Part shown: one piece after another, positions 1-8,042 of the stretch
Layout of the letters: every line of letters begins with the position of its first letter
Position numbering within the stretch: the stretch's first letter is position 1
Assembly (NCBI GenBank): GCA_019912425.1
Contig: JAIOIU010000031.1
Coordinates: forward strand, 1-52,141
Source of the DNA: Candidatus Methylomirabilis tolerans
Lineage (GTDB): Bacteria; Methylomirabilota; Methylomirabilia; Methylomirabilales; Methylomirabilaceae
Direction of reading: 5' to 3'
DNA length: 52,141 bases
Translations under genes and position numbers: made by a program
The notes under the pieces: model-generated
Told to the model about the DNA's origin: nothing
The model's input: only the letters and a program-made list of their open reading frames with translations
Databases searched by the model: none

Positions 1-79
1 CGGCCGGCTTGTCCTGCGCCAGCACCGGTAGGGCCATGGACCACAACAGCAGCGCTATAACCGTGCATCGGATACGCAT
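1..79 (-). CDS. Secreted protein, N-terminus only (partial)
   Basis: Only the first 26 or so codons lie in the window; the gene runs off the left edge. The visible part is a typical Sec signal peptide: a basic start (MRIR), a hydrophobic stretch with several Leu, and an ALPVLAQ-like cleavage site. The start codon is supported by an AGGAGAG ribosome binding site a few bases upstream. It follows the arylsulfatase on the same strand with an 80-base gap, so it may belong to the same exported-protein run. No function can be given from a signal peptide alone. Confidence 0.6.
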   Translation of the reverse strand, partial: MRIRCTVIALLLWSMALPVLAQDKPA

Positions 80-158
80 CACTCTCTCTCCTTTTTCCAT
101 GGTGAATGGTGAACGCCACGTGATCATGGCGTCGGTCTATGACGCTGTTGGCCGGAGA

Positions 159-2591
159 TCAGTCGGTCAGCGCCTTCTTCACGGTAGCTACCTTGCGGGC
201 CTGCTCCGCCTCCTCCTTCTCGGCGGTCTTCATGTCCTTCAGCTCGATCGTCACCTTGGCGATCTTACCGGTGAACTTAAACGGCACCGTGTAGGCCTCG
301 CTGACCGACGTGCCCTCGTCCGCACCGACGTCGGCGCCTTCGTCCGCCGAGAATGCGCAGCATTGAGTGCGATCGACCCGACCCGTGGCGACTTGTTTCC
401 CGTTGACCAAGAGCGTGCCCGTGCCGCCCTTGCCGAGGCCGCCGCCGTCAGAAGCGAACTCGAAGCGGATGGTCGCCTTCCCGGGTGGCAACGCCTGCTT
501 GGCGGTTACGGTATAGCGTTGTAGACCCAGCCAGTTGTAGGTGTATGTCGGCTTGCTGTCCTTCACGTAGAGACTCCAGCCGCCGAACCGACCCGCCTGA
601 GCAAGGATCACGCCGTTGGCTCCCTCCTTCGGGATCTCCACCTCGGCCGTGATCGTATGCGACCGGTTCTTCACGTTGATAAAGACGTTTTCCGACATCC
701 CAATCATGCCTTCGTAGACGGTCAGCGAGGTGCGACCGGCCATCAGGTCCGGCCGCCCGACCAGGGCGGCGTTCAGGCGCTCCAGGGTCCGGTCATCGAG
801 GGGGAGCACCTGGTACTTTACCGCCTCTTTCAAGAAGAGGTCCTGGAGTTCTTTCAGCTTCCCGGGGTTCTTGGTGGCCAGGTCGTTCGCCAGACTGAAG
901 TCCGTCCGCGTGTCGTATAGCTCCCACGTGTCGTTCTCAAGCGTCGCCCGGGGCTTGAATTCCCACGCCGCCCGGTGAACAGTGCCGGCCAGCCAGCCGT
1001 CGTGGTAGATGGCCCGGTTGCCGAACATCTCGAAGTACTGGGTTATGTGTCGGCTCGTGGCCTTGGGGTCGGCGAAGGTATAGGCTAGGCTCACGCCCTC
1101 GATGGGGGTCTGGACCGTCCCGTTCACACTCTTCGGCTCCGGCAGGCCGGCCGCCTCCAGGATGGTCGGCGCGATGTCGATGACGTGATGCCACTGCGAT
1201 CGCAGTTCGCCCTTCGCCGTGATGCCCGTGGGCCAGTGGATCACCATGCCATTGCGGGTGCCGCCGTAGCTCGAGGCAACTTGCTTCGTCCAGGTAAAGG
1301 GCGTATCCCCCGCCACAGCCCATCCGGCGGCGTAGTGGTTATACGTCGTCGGACCGCCGAGCTCGTCGTAATGCTTGAGGATGTTTTCGACGGTCTCGTG
1401 TACGCCGTTGAAATAGGTCATCTCGTTGTAGAGCCCGACCATGCCGCCTTCGGCGCTCGCCCCGTTGTCGCCGACGATGTAGAAGATCAGCGTGTTGTCG
1501 AGCTGGCCGGTCGCCTCGACGGCCTGGATCAGCCGACCGATCTCCGCGTCGGCGTACTCGCCGAATGCAGCAAACACTTCCATCTGGCGGGCAAAGAGCT
1601 TCTTCTCATCCGGGCTTAACGTAGCCCAGTCCTTGATGGCTTCGGGCTTGGGCGCGAGCTTCGTGCCCGCCGGTACCACACCCAGTTTAATCTGGCGGGC
1701 GAGGGTCTCTTCGCGGAGCTTGTCCCAGCCCTGGTCGAACTTACCCTTGTATTTGGCAATCCACTGCTTCGGCACGTGGTGCGGCGCGTGTGTGGCGCCG
1801 GGCGCAAAGTACACAAAGAACGGCTTGTCCGGTGTCAGCGATTTCTGATATCGCATCCAGTTAATGGCCTGGTTGGTCATGTCGGTCATGAAGTGGTAGT
1901 TTGGGTCCTTCGACGGCTCGACCTGGTTCATCCCGTCGTAGAGGAGCGGCGCCCACTGGTTGGTCTCGCCGCCGATGAAGCCGTAGAACTTATCGAAGCC
2001 CGAACGGGTCGGCCAGCGGTCAGTCGGGCCGGATGGACTCACCTCCCAGGCCGCGGTCTCGTGCGACTTGCCGAAGGCCGCCGTGCTGTAGCCGTTCAGC
2101 CGGAGCATCTCCGCCAGCGGCGCCACGCTGTTGGGGCGCCGGCCGGTCTGCCCGGGGAAGGCAGTGGCGGTCTCCGTGATCGAGCCCATGTTGTTCACGT
2201 GGTGGTTGCGGCCGGTCAGCAGCGCGGCGCGGGTCGGCGAGCAGAGCGCCGTGGTGTGGAACTCGTTATAGCGCAGCCCGGCCTCGGCGAGACGCTCTAC
2301 CGTCGGCATCCGGATGGGCCCGCCGAAGGCGCTCGACTGGCCGAACCCCATGTCGTCGATCAGCACGATGAGAACGTTGGGCGCGCTGGCCGGCGCCTTT
2401 ACCTTGAAGCGCGGCGGCGGCGCGGCATTCCGGACATCGAGCACCGTGCTGCGCGGGTACTGGGGTTCCGGGATCGGCAGTACGGTGCGATCAATCGCTG
2501 TCTGCGCCCCGGCTGTTGCAGCACACGCCACGCCCAGCGCAAGGCTCATCATAGCCTGTACGGTCATTCGGCTCATTCGCCTCATCTTCAT
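159..2591 (-). CDS. Arylsulfatase, secreted
   Basis: An 810-residue sulfatase of the alkaline-phosphatase superfamily, which hydrolyses sulfate esters in the periplasm or outside the cell. A signal peptide covers about residues 1-30 (hydrophobic stretch ending ATAGAQ). The metal-binding pair DD is at 79-80 (VLIVLIDDMGFG). The formylglycine motif CSPTRAALLTGR begins at Cys117, the residue converted to formylglycine. A further metal site lies in YIVGDNGAS. The last 200 residues form a beta-rich C-terminal region ending in a charged Lys/Glu tail, as in other large arylsulfatases. A GGAGGGAGAA sequence precedes the ATG. The DUF4410 lipoprotein gene lies 25 bases upstream on the same strand, so co-transcription is likely. 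The natural substrate cannot be told from sequence. Confidence 0.93.
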   Translation of the reverse strand: MKMRRMSRMTVQAMMSLALGVACAATAGAQTAIDRTVLPIPEPQYPRSTVLDVRNAAPPPRFKVKAPASAPNVLIVLIDDMGFGQSSAFGGPIRMPTVERLAEAGLRYNEFHTTALCSPTRAALLTGRNHHVNNMGSITETATAFPGQTGRRPNSVAPLAEMLRLNGYSTAAFGKSHETAAWEVSPSGPTDRWPTRSGFDKFYGFIGGETNQWAPLLYDGMNQVEPSKDPNYHFMTDMTNQAINWMRYQKSLTPDKPFFVYFAPGATHAPHHVPKQWIAKYKGKFDQGWDKLREETLARQIKLGVVPAGTKLAPKPEAIKDWATLSPDEKKLFARQMEVFAAFGEYADAEIGRLIQAVEATGQLDNTLIFYIVGDNGASAEGGMVGLYNEMTYFNGVHETVENILKHYDELGGPTTYNHYAAGWAVAGDTPFTWTKQVASSYGGTRNGMVIHWPTGITAKGELRSQWHHVIDIAPTILEAAGLPEPKSVNGTVQTPIEGVSLAYTFADPKATSRHITQYFEMFGNRAIYHDGWLAGTVHRAAWEFKPRATLENDTWELYDTRTDFSLANDLATKNPGKLKELQDLFLKEAVKYQVLPLDDRTLERLNAALVGRPDLMAGRTSLTVYEGMIGMSENVFINVKNRSHTITAEVEIPKEGANGVILAQAGRFGGWSLYVKDSKPTYTYNWLGLQRYTVTAKQALPPGKATIRFEFASDGGGLGKGGTGTLLVNGKQVATGRVDRTQCCAFSADEGADVGADEGTSVSEAYTVPFKFTGKIAKVTIELKDMKTAEKEEAEQARKVATVKKALTD

Positions 2592-2616
2592 TTCTCCCTC
2601 CGCGTCTGGGCTCCCC

Positions 2617-3345
2617 TCACTCGATCCACCCTTGTTGTCGCAATCTGGGCTTCATCGCCTCGACGATTGCCTTCGCAGCATCCTTGGCCCTGCCCTCGAT
2701 CTTGCTTTTACCGCTCATCTCCCCGTACGCCTTGATCCCGCCGCCCACGATGAGACCCACCGGGTTGCCGGTGGCAAGGACGACGGCGAGCGGCGCGGCG
2801 CCACCCGGTCCCTTCCCGCCGCCGGCTTCCATCGTGCCGGATCCGAGCTTGCGCAGCCCCTGCGCCGTCATCTGATACCCTTCGGCCGCCACGCTCAAGC
2901 GCGATTTCCCGGCGCCGAAGCCGATCGCCATGCGCTTGGCCCTGCTCCCCTCTTCGACCGAGAGGAGATAGCCCCGGATTACGATGTCGTTGATCTGCGG
3001 TGTTGTCTGAGTCGAAGCCCGCTCAGCAGGCAGCCCCAAGCTATGGATCTCCTCGACCAGTTTCGCCGCAATTTCAGCGCCCACCTGACGGCCGGTTTCG
3101 ATCTGCTCGGCGGTTTGAGGCGTCTGCTGTACATCGGGATGGCCGGCCAGCGCCGAGTCGGCGGGGACGTCGGCGGGCGTGGCGGCGAAGTCGTAGACCA
3201 GGATGCGATCCGGTCTGGGGAGCTTTCTTTGGGGATCAATGATCTGGCGCTCCGTGACCTTGGTCGAGGCGCACCCAGCGATGACGATCAGCATGAACAG
3301 ACATGACACGATGCGGCTTGCACTGCTGCAATACCTCGTCCTCAT
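2617..3345 (-). CDS. DUF4410 family lipoprotein
   Basis: A 242-residue outer-membrane-type lipoprotein. The start used here is the ATG at 3345, because GGAGAGCGTGAA precedes it and the protein then begins with a normal lipoprotein signal (about 25 residues) ending in the lipobox VIAGC. A longer in-frame extension upstream has no such signal. The body matches DUF4410 proteins: a RILVYDFAATP strand near the N-terminus, an IRGYLLSVEEGSRAKR segment, then a Gly-rich segment before an amphipathic C-terminus. Family function is unknown. It sits between the arylsulfatase and a DUF4105 protein in a run of exported proteins. Confidence 0.8.
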   Translation of the reverse strand: MRTRYCSSASRIVSCLFMLIVIAGCASTKVTERQIIDPQRKLPRPDRILVYDFAATPADVPADSALAGHPDVQQTPQTAEQIETGRQVGAEIAAKLVEEIHSLGLPAERASTQTTPQINDIVIRGYLLSVEEGSRAKRMAIGFGAGKSRLSVAAEGYQMTAQGLRKLGSGTMEAGGGKGPGGAAPLAVVLATGNPVGLIVGGGIKAYGEMSGKSKIEGRAKDAAKAIVEAMKPRLRQQGWIE

Positions 3346-3441
3346 TTCACGCTCTCCTCTCTTCTCCGGGAATGAATTATTCCCCGCTGTCCAGGACACG
3401 AACTTGCGAATCACCACACTACCACATGATCTTTACGCAGG

Positions 3442-4461
3442 CTACGGGTGCTTCGTGCCCGGCAGGCTGGCGCGGATCCGCAGCGAGAAATCGGCTGCGC
3501 GGTCAGCCGCCTGCGCCGCCTCATTGATGCGCGAGCGCGTTTTCAGATCCTCGAACCGCAGGCTGGTGTCGAGCCGCCCGTTGTCATACACGTATTCGGG
3601 CGTATAGCCACTCAGCAGGACCTTCCAACTGAAAGGCAGATGTCCAGGATTGACCCGCGTGTGCATGAGGATGTTGGTCGTGCAGTTTGTCGTCAGCGTG
3701 TTGTAGAACTCCGGGCGTTCCTTGAGGGCGTTGATCTTCCGCACATACTCCATGAACAAGCGCCGCCCATTCTCGATGGGCCCGCGGATCCGGTAGAGAT
3801 AGACGTCCTCTGGCGGATCTTTGCGGTAGTTGGTCCGCACCCGGATGACGTCCCGCTCGTCGGCCATCACGTAAAATAGCTCATACTGTCTGAAAAAACC
3901 CTTCACGGTTGAATACTCTTCCGAGCGCTCCTTGCGCGTTTCGATCGAGAAAGCCACGTAGTCCTGTCCAGCAAACCCGAAGCTGAGCATGATATGCGCG
4001 ATCTGTGGGCCCATCCAATAGGTCGCGACGAGATCGACCGAATCGAGTCGCCGCAGGTCGAAGGTCTTGTCGTAATAGCCTGGCGTAAAGTCGGTCTCAG
4101 TGCGGTACTCGAAATTGCGGATGTTGTGCAGGGTGACCAGGTCGCCATCGATCGTCGCATACGGCAGGACTGCGACCTCCGGCTGCCACTCCCGGCCGTT
4201 GGACGGCTGAATGGTGCTCCACCAGGCGAGCAGCAACAGAAACGCTGCTGCGAATGCGCCCGCCGCCTTCCAGCGCCGGTGCGAGAACAGCACGACGACC
4301 GCCGCCACGATCCCGGCGAGGCCGAACAGTCCGGCAACCGGGGCGCGCAATGCTTCGGTCAGCAGGCTGCCATACAACAGCGCGAGGGCGCCCCACGCCG
4401 CGGCTGCCAGGATGACGAGGGCACTCACAAGGCGCCCAAACAGTCTCGCAAGCACGCTCAT
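3442..4461 (-). CDS. DUF4105 domain membrane protein (Lnb N-terminal periplasmic domain family)
   Basis: A 339-residue protein with three hydrophobic segments in the first 110 residues followed by a periplasmic domain of the DUF4105 family. The family-typical motif NCTTNI is visible in the C-terminal third, together with an aromatic-rich segment around TDFTPGYYDKTF. The start chosen is the ATG at 4461, since AGGAGTGCG precedes it directly. An ATG four codons upstream (4473) has no ribosome binding site. Related domains are proposed to be cysteine-protease-like, but no activity has been shown for this group. It lies in the exported-protein run. Confidence 0.8.
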   Translation of the reverse strand: MSVLARLFGRLVSALVILAAAAWGALALLYGSLLTEALRAPVAGLFGLAGIVAAVVVLFSHRRWKAAGAFAAAFLLLLAWWSTIQPSNGREWQPEVAVLPYATIDGDLVTLHNIRNFEYRTETDFTPGYYDKTFDLRRLDSVDLVATYWMGPQIAHIMLSFGFAGQDYVAFSIETRKERSEEYSTVKGFFRQYELFYVMADERDVIRVRTNYRKDPPEDVYLYRIRGPIENGRRLFMEYVRKINALKERPEFYNTLTTNCTTNILMHTRVNPGHLPFSWKVLLSGYTPEYVYDNGRLDTSLRFEDLKTRSRINEAAQAADRAADFSLRIRASLPGTKHP

Positions 4462-4540
4462 CGCACTCCTCATGGGTTCGTAGCGTCGGTTGCCCTATTG
4501 CTGTTTCTGGACCTACTGCGCCGCCGCGGGCTCTCGCAGA

Positions 4541-5464
4541 CTAGTCACCAACCTCTTTCCACGAAGGGTCGGGATTGTACTCCGTCATCGCGGCTGCGAT
4601 CTTCGCGGTGTTTGGGCCGAGATCTCGTTCGTAGACTACGCCATAGTGGTTGACGATGAATGTCTTGACTCCGGTCCTACCGTAGTCCGCCGGGAAGGCC
4701 ACCATTGCGAAACCGGCGATCATCCGGCCGTTGATGACGTAGTCGTAACGGCCGGCCGGCGCGGCGGACCCCTGGCGCGTGACAATCTTGAAATAGTAGC
4801 CGTTGTACGGGTCGCCGGGCTGCCGCCCGCTCGCATCGCGAATCAGCGGCCCGATCGGGCTTGGCTCCTCGCCCTTCGCCGGATCGGCCTCCCAGTAGAG
4901 CCCGTCGTGTTTGCCCGGCGAGCTGCGGATCTTCTGCGCGAACTGCCGCACTTTCGTTCCATCGCGAGGCGTTGAGGCGTACTGCCGCTGCGCCTCGACA
5001 TAGGCGCGCAGCGTCTCAATCACAGCAAGCTCGTTCGCCCCGATCCGGCGGTTGAGGAGTTCCTCCCACCCGGCGTCGGTGTCAAAGCGCCAGGCCGATC
5101 CTTCTTTCACCAGCGGGATCGGGAACGGCCACGCCTGGTAACCAACCACGAGCGTCACGCGTCCGTCGTCCTCTGGCCTCAGCAATCGGTACTCGTCGGC
5201 GGACTCGGCAAACCGCGTACGGTTCTCGCGATCACGGGCCTTGTCCACCGTGCCGATGAGGTCGCGGTGCTTCGCACCGAAGATCTCGATCAGCGCCTGC
5301 TCGTCGTTGGTTCTCGCGGCCTCGATCAGCGCCTTCACCGCCGCCTCGGGTAGGTCGAAACGACGCTGCCCATCTGCCGTCTGTGCAATGGCGAACGTCG
5401 CCGAGAACATGAACGCTGCCACGACAAGTAGGGCCCTGACGATTATCTGTGTCATGCGTATCAT
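4541..5464 (-). CDS. DUF2950 family secreted protein
   Basis: A 307-residue protein with a clear signal peptide (ending near TFAIAQ) followed by a full-length DUF2950 domain. Family-typical segments visible are the early Asp/Glu-rich helix (DEQALIEIFG), the QAWPFPIPLVKEG strand, and the GDPYNGYYFKI and INGRMIAGFAMVAFPADYG blocks. GGGAGGCAGCC precedes the ATG. The DUF3300 gene is 12 bases upstream on the same strand; these two families are commonly neighbours, which supports both calls. Function is unknown. Confidence 0.88.
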   Translation of the reverse strand: MIRMTQIIVRALLVVAAFMFSATFAIAQTADGQRRFDLPEAAVKALIEAARTNDEQALIEIFGAKHRDLIGTVDKARDRENRTRFAESADEYRLLRPEDDGRVTLVVGYQAWPFPIPLVKEGSAWRFDTDAGWEELLNRRIGANELAVIETLRAYVEAQRQYASTPRDGTKVRQFAQKIRSSPGKHDGLYWEADPAKGEEPSPIGPLIRDASGRQPGDPYNGYYFKIVTRQGSAAPAGRYDYVINGRMIAGFAMVAFPADYGRTGVKTFIVNHYGVVYERDLGPNTAKIAAAMTEYNPDPSWKEVGD

Positions 5465-5476
5465 TGGCTGCCTCCC

Positions 5477-6646
5477 CTATCGCCGCCGTCCACCGCCCCC
5501 GCGCCCGCCAAACCCGCCGCCACTGCTGCTCCAGCCACTGCCGGACCGGCTCTGCAATCCACGCTGGCTCGCACTCGCCATATCCGCGCTTGATCCGCCT
5601 CCGCCGAACGCTCCACCACCGCGCGAGAATTGCGAGTCTCCGGGCCTTGTCCCCTGTGCGCTTCCGACTTGCCCGACCTGCGTCTGGGGGCTCCAGGGCT
5701 GACCGCTCGGTTGGCTGGCACCGGCTCCCTGCTGGCGCTGTGTCTGCGACGCGGTAGCTGACGGTTGTGGCTTGGCTTGCTCCCGCAAGGTCTGACTCGG
5801 TTGGGCCTGAGTTCCGCGCGCCGCTTCCTGTTTTTGAGTCGGGGTCTGGCTCGGCCGCTCCTGCCGCTGACCCTGCATCTCCTTTCGGTGCTCCTGCCAG
5901 TCTTCCCGAGCCTCGCGGGCGTAGTCCATCCGCTCCTCCTGCAAATCCTCAACGTCGTACCCGTAGTAGATGGTACTGCTATACCAACCGAACGCGTATG
6001 CGGTCGACGCGCCATAGTAGTATACCGGGTAGGGCGTGGGATAGTAGACAGCGACCGGTACGGACTGGGTAACCACCACGACGGATGGCTGGTACTGCGG
6101 CACGTAGATGACTTTGGGGTCGGCCTGTACGATCTTGATCACTTCCTTCTCCACGACAATGATCTGCTTATCGTCGGTCTTGAGATTGCCTACCGCGTAC
6201 ACCTTCCGCCGGAAGGCTTGGATTGCGTTGACCACATCCTTCTGCTGATTCGCTACGGCCTTGCCGAGGCGCTCCGTCCAGTCGAGATCGTCACTCATCT
6301 TTTTCACGACGTCCGGGTAGTTCAGAAGGTTGCGCACCGGCTCGGGTAGGCTCGGGTCGGGTTGCAGCTTCGGGTTGCTCTTGCGCTTTTCGAGGTAGCG
6401 CTGCGCCTTCACGATGTCCAGCGGCGTGGTAGATGCGGGCAGCAGGATCGCCAGCAGGTCATCGGGATAGAGCGCGACCGGTCCGACCAGCTTCTCCATC
6501 TCAGCCGCAGACAGCCGCGGCGCCAAGGCCGTCGCGCTCGCAGGGGCTCCTGGCGCGACCTGAGCAACGGCGCTCACCGGTACGAGCCAAGCCGCTACGA
6601 GCGACAGGATCGCCCACCGAAACGCTCGATGTGTGAATTGCCTCAT
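5477..6646 (-). CDS. DUF3300 family secreted protein with Gly/Ser/Arg-rich tail
   Basis: A 389-residue protein with a signal peptide (hydrophobic stretch ending PVSAVAQ) and a DUF3300 domain that covers roughly residues 40-200, from LVGPVALYPDDLLA to PKVIYVPQYQP. This is followed by a Tyr-rich stretch, a charged helix (EERMDYAREAREDW), a Gln/Pro-rich linker and a low-complexity Gly/Ser/Arg end (GGRGGGGRRR). The ATG at 6646 is preferred over an in-frame start ten codons upstream, because GGAGAGTGCGTGAG precedes it. It heads a likely operon with DUF2950. Function is unknown; the tail suggests surface or nucleic-acid contact, which is only a guess. Confidence 0.85.
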   Translation of the reverse strand: MRQFTHRAFRWAILSLVAAWLVPVSAVAQVAPGAPASATALAPRLSAAEMEKLVGPVALYPDDLLAILLPASTTPLDIVKAQRYLEKRKSNPKLQPDPSLPEPVRNLLNYPDVVKKMSDDLDWTERLGKAVANQQKDVVNAIQAFRRKVYAVGNLKTDDKQIIVVEKEVIKIVQADPKVIYVPQYQPSVVVVTQSVPVAVYYPTPYPVYYYGASTAYAFGWYSSTIYYGYDVEDLQEERMDYAREAREDWQEHRKEMQGQRQERPSQTPTQKQEAARGTQAQPSQTLREQAKPQPSATASQTQRQQGAGASQPSGQPWSPQTQVGQVGSAQGTRPGDSQFSRGGGAFGGGGSSADMASASQRGLQSRSGSGWSSSGGGFGGRGGGGRRR

Positions 6647-7170
6647 CTCACGCACTCTCCTTTGTGGGGTGTACACCGCAACGCTCGGCCCAACCGTCTT
6701 CCGTCACGTTCCCTCTCCCTCTTGTTAGAAACTCCCGAGCGACCATCGTGGTAAGGTCGACATCTATACTCATACGATGTCTCCTTATCAGCCACATCAA
6801 ACGATGCTCTACTGTTCAGAGCTCGAATAGTAGCTTTATAGTCCTCGCTCGTCAACTGCACCGGCCTGAGTTGAGGTAACGAGAGCGGGTAACAGTAAGG
6901 CAAGGGAAGAGTTGATAACCGAGGCGTATTGAGGGAAGGCCGTCGTAAAGTAAACCCCAAATCGAGGTAAAGGCGCAGACTCCTAATTGTCGACCTTGAT
7001 TTGACCGGCAGCAGTTTTTCCGGTAGTGTCAATCGTGGTAAAAGGCATACGGTGTCTGATAGCTTGAAACGCGGACAAGCAGTCCATGCAACCGCGTGGT
7101 GCCGGGTTACGCTACGCTAACCTGACCTACGGCGACAGCAGAATGCGATTTTCAGAGGAAGGACCCGAAC
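6647..7170. other. Intergenic region between divergent genes
   Basis: About 520 bases between the divergent DUF3300 and TlpA-like genes. Base composition is lower in GC than the neighbours and no open frame here looks real. It should carry both divergent promoters, but no promoter match was strong enough to mark. Confidence 0.4.
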
Positions 7171-7716
7171 ATGAGACGCTATCTTTCCTACTTACTATCC
7201 CCGATAGCAATCATTCTCATCATTCTCGGAATCGTCATAGGTAGTACGTCGGCCGGAACTGACCTATGGGCGGATGATGTACGGCCAGACACAGGTCACC
7301 TCGCGCCCGACTTTGCGCTCAAAACGCTTGATGGAAACATTGTTCGGCTCTCAGAGTTTCGCGGCAAGAAGGTGGTGCTGATTAATTTCTGGGCTACATG
7401 GTGTCCCCCTTGCCGGCTGGAAATGCCGACGATGCAGCAGATCTACTCCGAGTACAAAGCAGGAGGATTCGAGATCCTCGCTGTCAACATCGAGCCCGAC
7501 GCCGAACAACCCATCAACGACTTTGTCAAGGAGCTTCGTCTGACCTTTCCCGTTCTGCTCGATCCGGATATGAAGATCACTCGCAAGTTCCGAGTGATCG
7601 GGCTTCCTGTCTCGGTCCTGATCGATCGTCAAGGGATCGTTCGCGCGAAGGAGATCGGATACCATGACTGGACCAGCAGGCCTTCGCGGGCGCTAATCGA
7701 AAACCTCTTGAAGTAG
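7171..7716 (+). CDS. TlpA/ResA-like thiol-disulfide oxidoreductase, membrane anchored
   Basis: A 181-residue thioredoxin-fold protein. Residues 5-27 form one hydrophobic segment that anchors it facing the periplasm. The active site is WCPPC at Cys78 and Cys81 in the family motif NFWATWCPPCRLEMP, and the cis-Pro loop is in VIGLPVSVLID. The AhpC/TSA-like start (APDFALKTLDG) is also present. GAGGAAGG lies upstream of the ATG. Proteins of this type keep the cysteines of apocytochrome c reduced for heme attachment or reduce other periplasmic disulfides. No cytochrome-maturation genes are next to it, so the substrate is unknown. Confidence 0.9.
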   Translation: MRRYLSYLLSPIAIILIILGIVIGSTSAGTDLWADDVRPDTGHLAPDFALKTLDGNIVRLSEFRGKKVVLINFWATWCPPCRLEMPTMQQIYSEYKAGGFEILAVNIEPDAEQPINDFVKELRLTFPVLLDPDMKITRKFRVIGLPVSVLIDRQGIVRAKEIGYHDWTSRPSRALIENLLK

Positions 7717-8042
7717 CCATTATGCGTCTCCCTTAAGCAGCATCCTTATCGCCTTGCCTAGAAGATAATCAATCCCCCCCCTGTCTCATGAAATATGATT
7801 CTTAATCTTTATCCGTTACCTCGCTTCTACCATAACCGTTCGCGAATCGTTCGTCTTCAATGCTCATCGCCTAACACCGCGTTTTTCCACTACTTCCCCT
7901 CCTCCTCCCGCTACGCTTCTTACAGTATCGCTTCCAGTAATCTGTCGTGAGCGAAAACTGGCTCGCTTCTTGCCAGCCATATCCATTTGACTCGGTCAAC
8001 GGGGACTTTCTAAGCAGTCACACCCAAAGAGGGGAGGAATCG
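7717..8042. other. Intergenic region with sigma-54-type promoter
   Basis: About 325 pyrimidine-rich bases after the TlpA-like gene. No coding potential is seen. The only regulatory signal recognised is the sigma-54-type element at 7959-7974. No convincing NtrC dyad was found upstream of it. Confidence 0.4.
7959..7974 (+). promoter_or_regulatory. Sigma-54 (-24/-12) promoter candidate for porin-amtB-ANTAR genes
   Basis: The sequence TGGCTCGCTTCTTGCC has the GG and GC dinucleotides exactly ten bases apart, and matches the sigma-54 consensus (TGGCACG, four bases, TTGCW) at all but two of the fixed positions. Transcription would start near 7985, leaving a leader of about 58 bases to the ATG at 8043. 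It fits the presence of NtrB/NtrC elsewhere in the window and the nitrogen role of amtB. It is a pattern match only. Confidence 0.6.
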
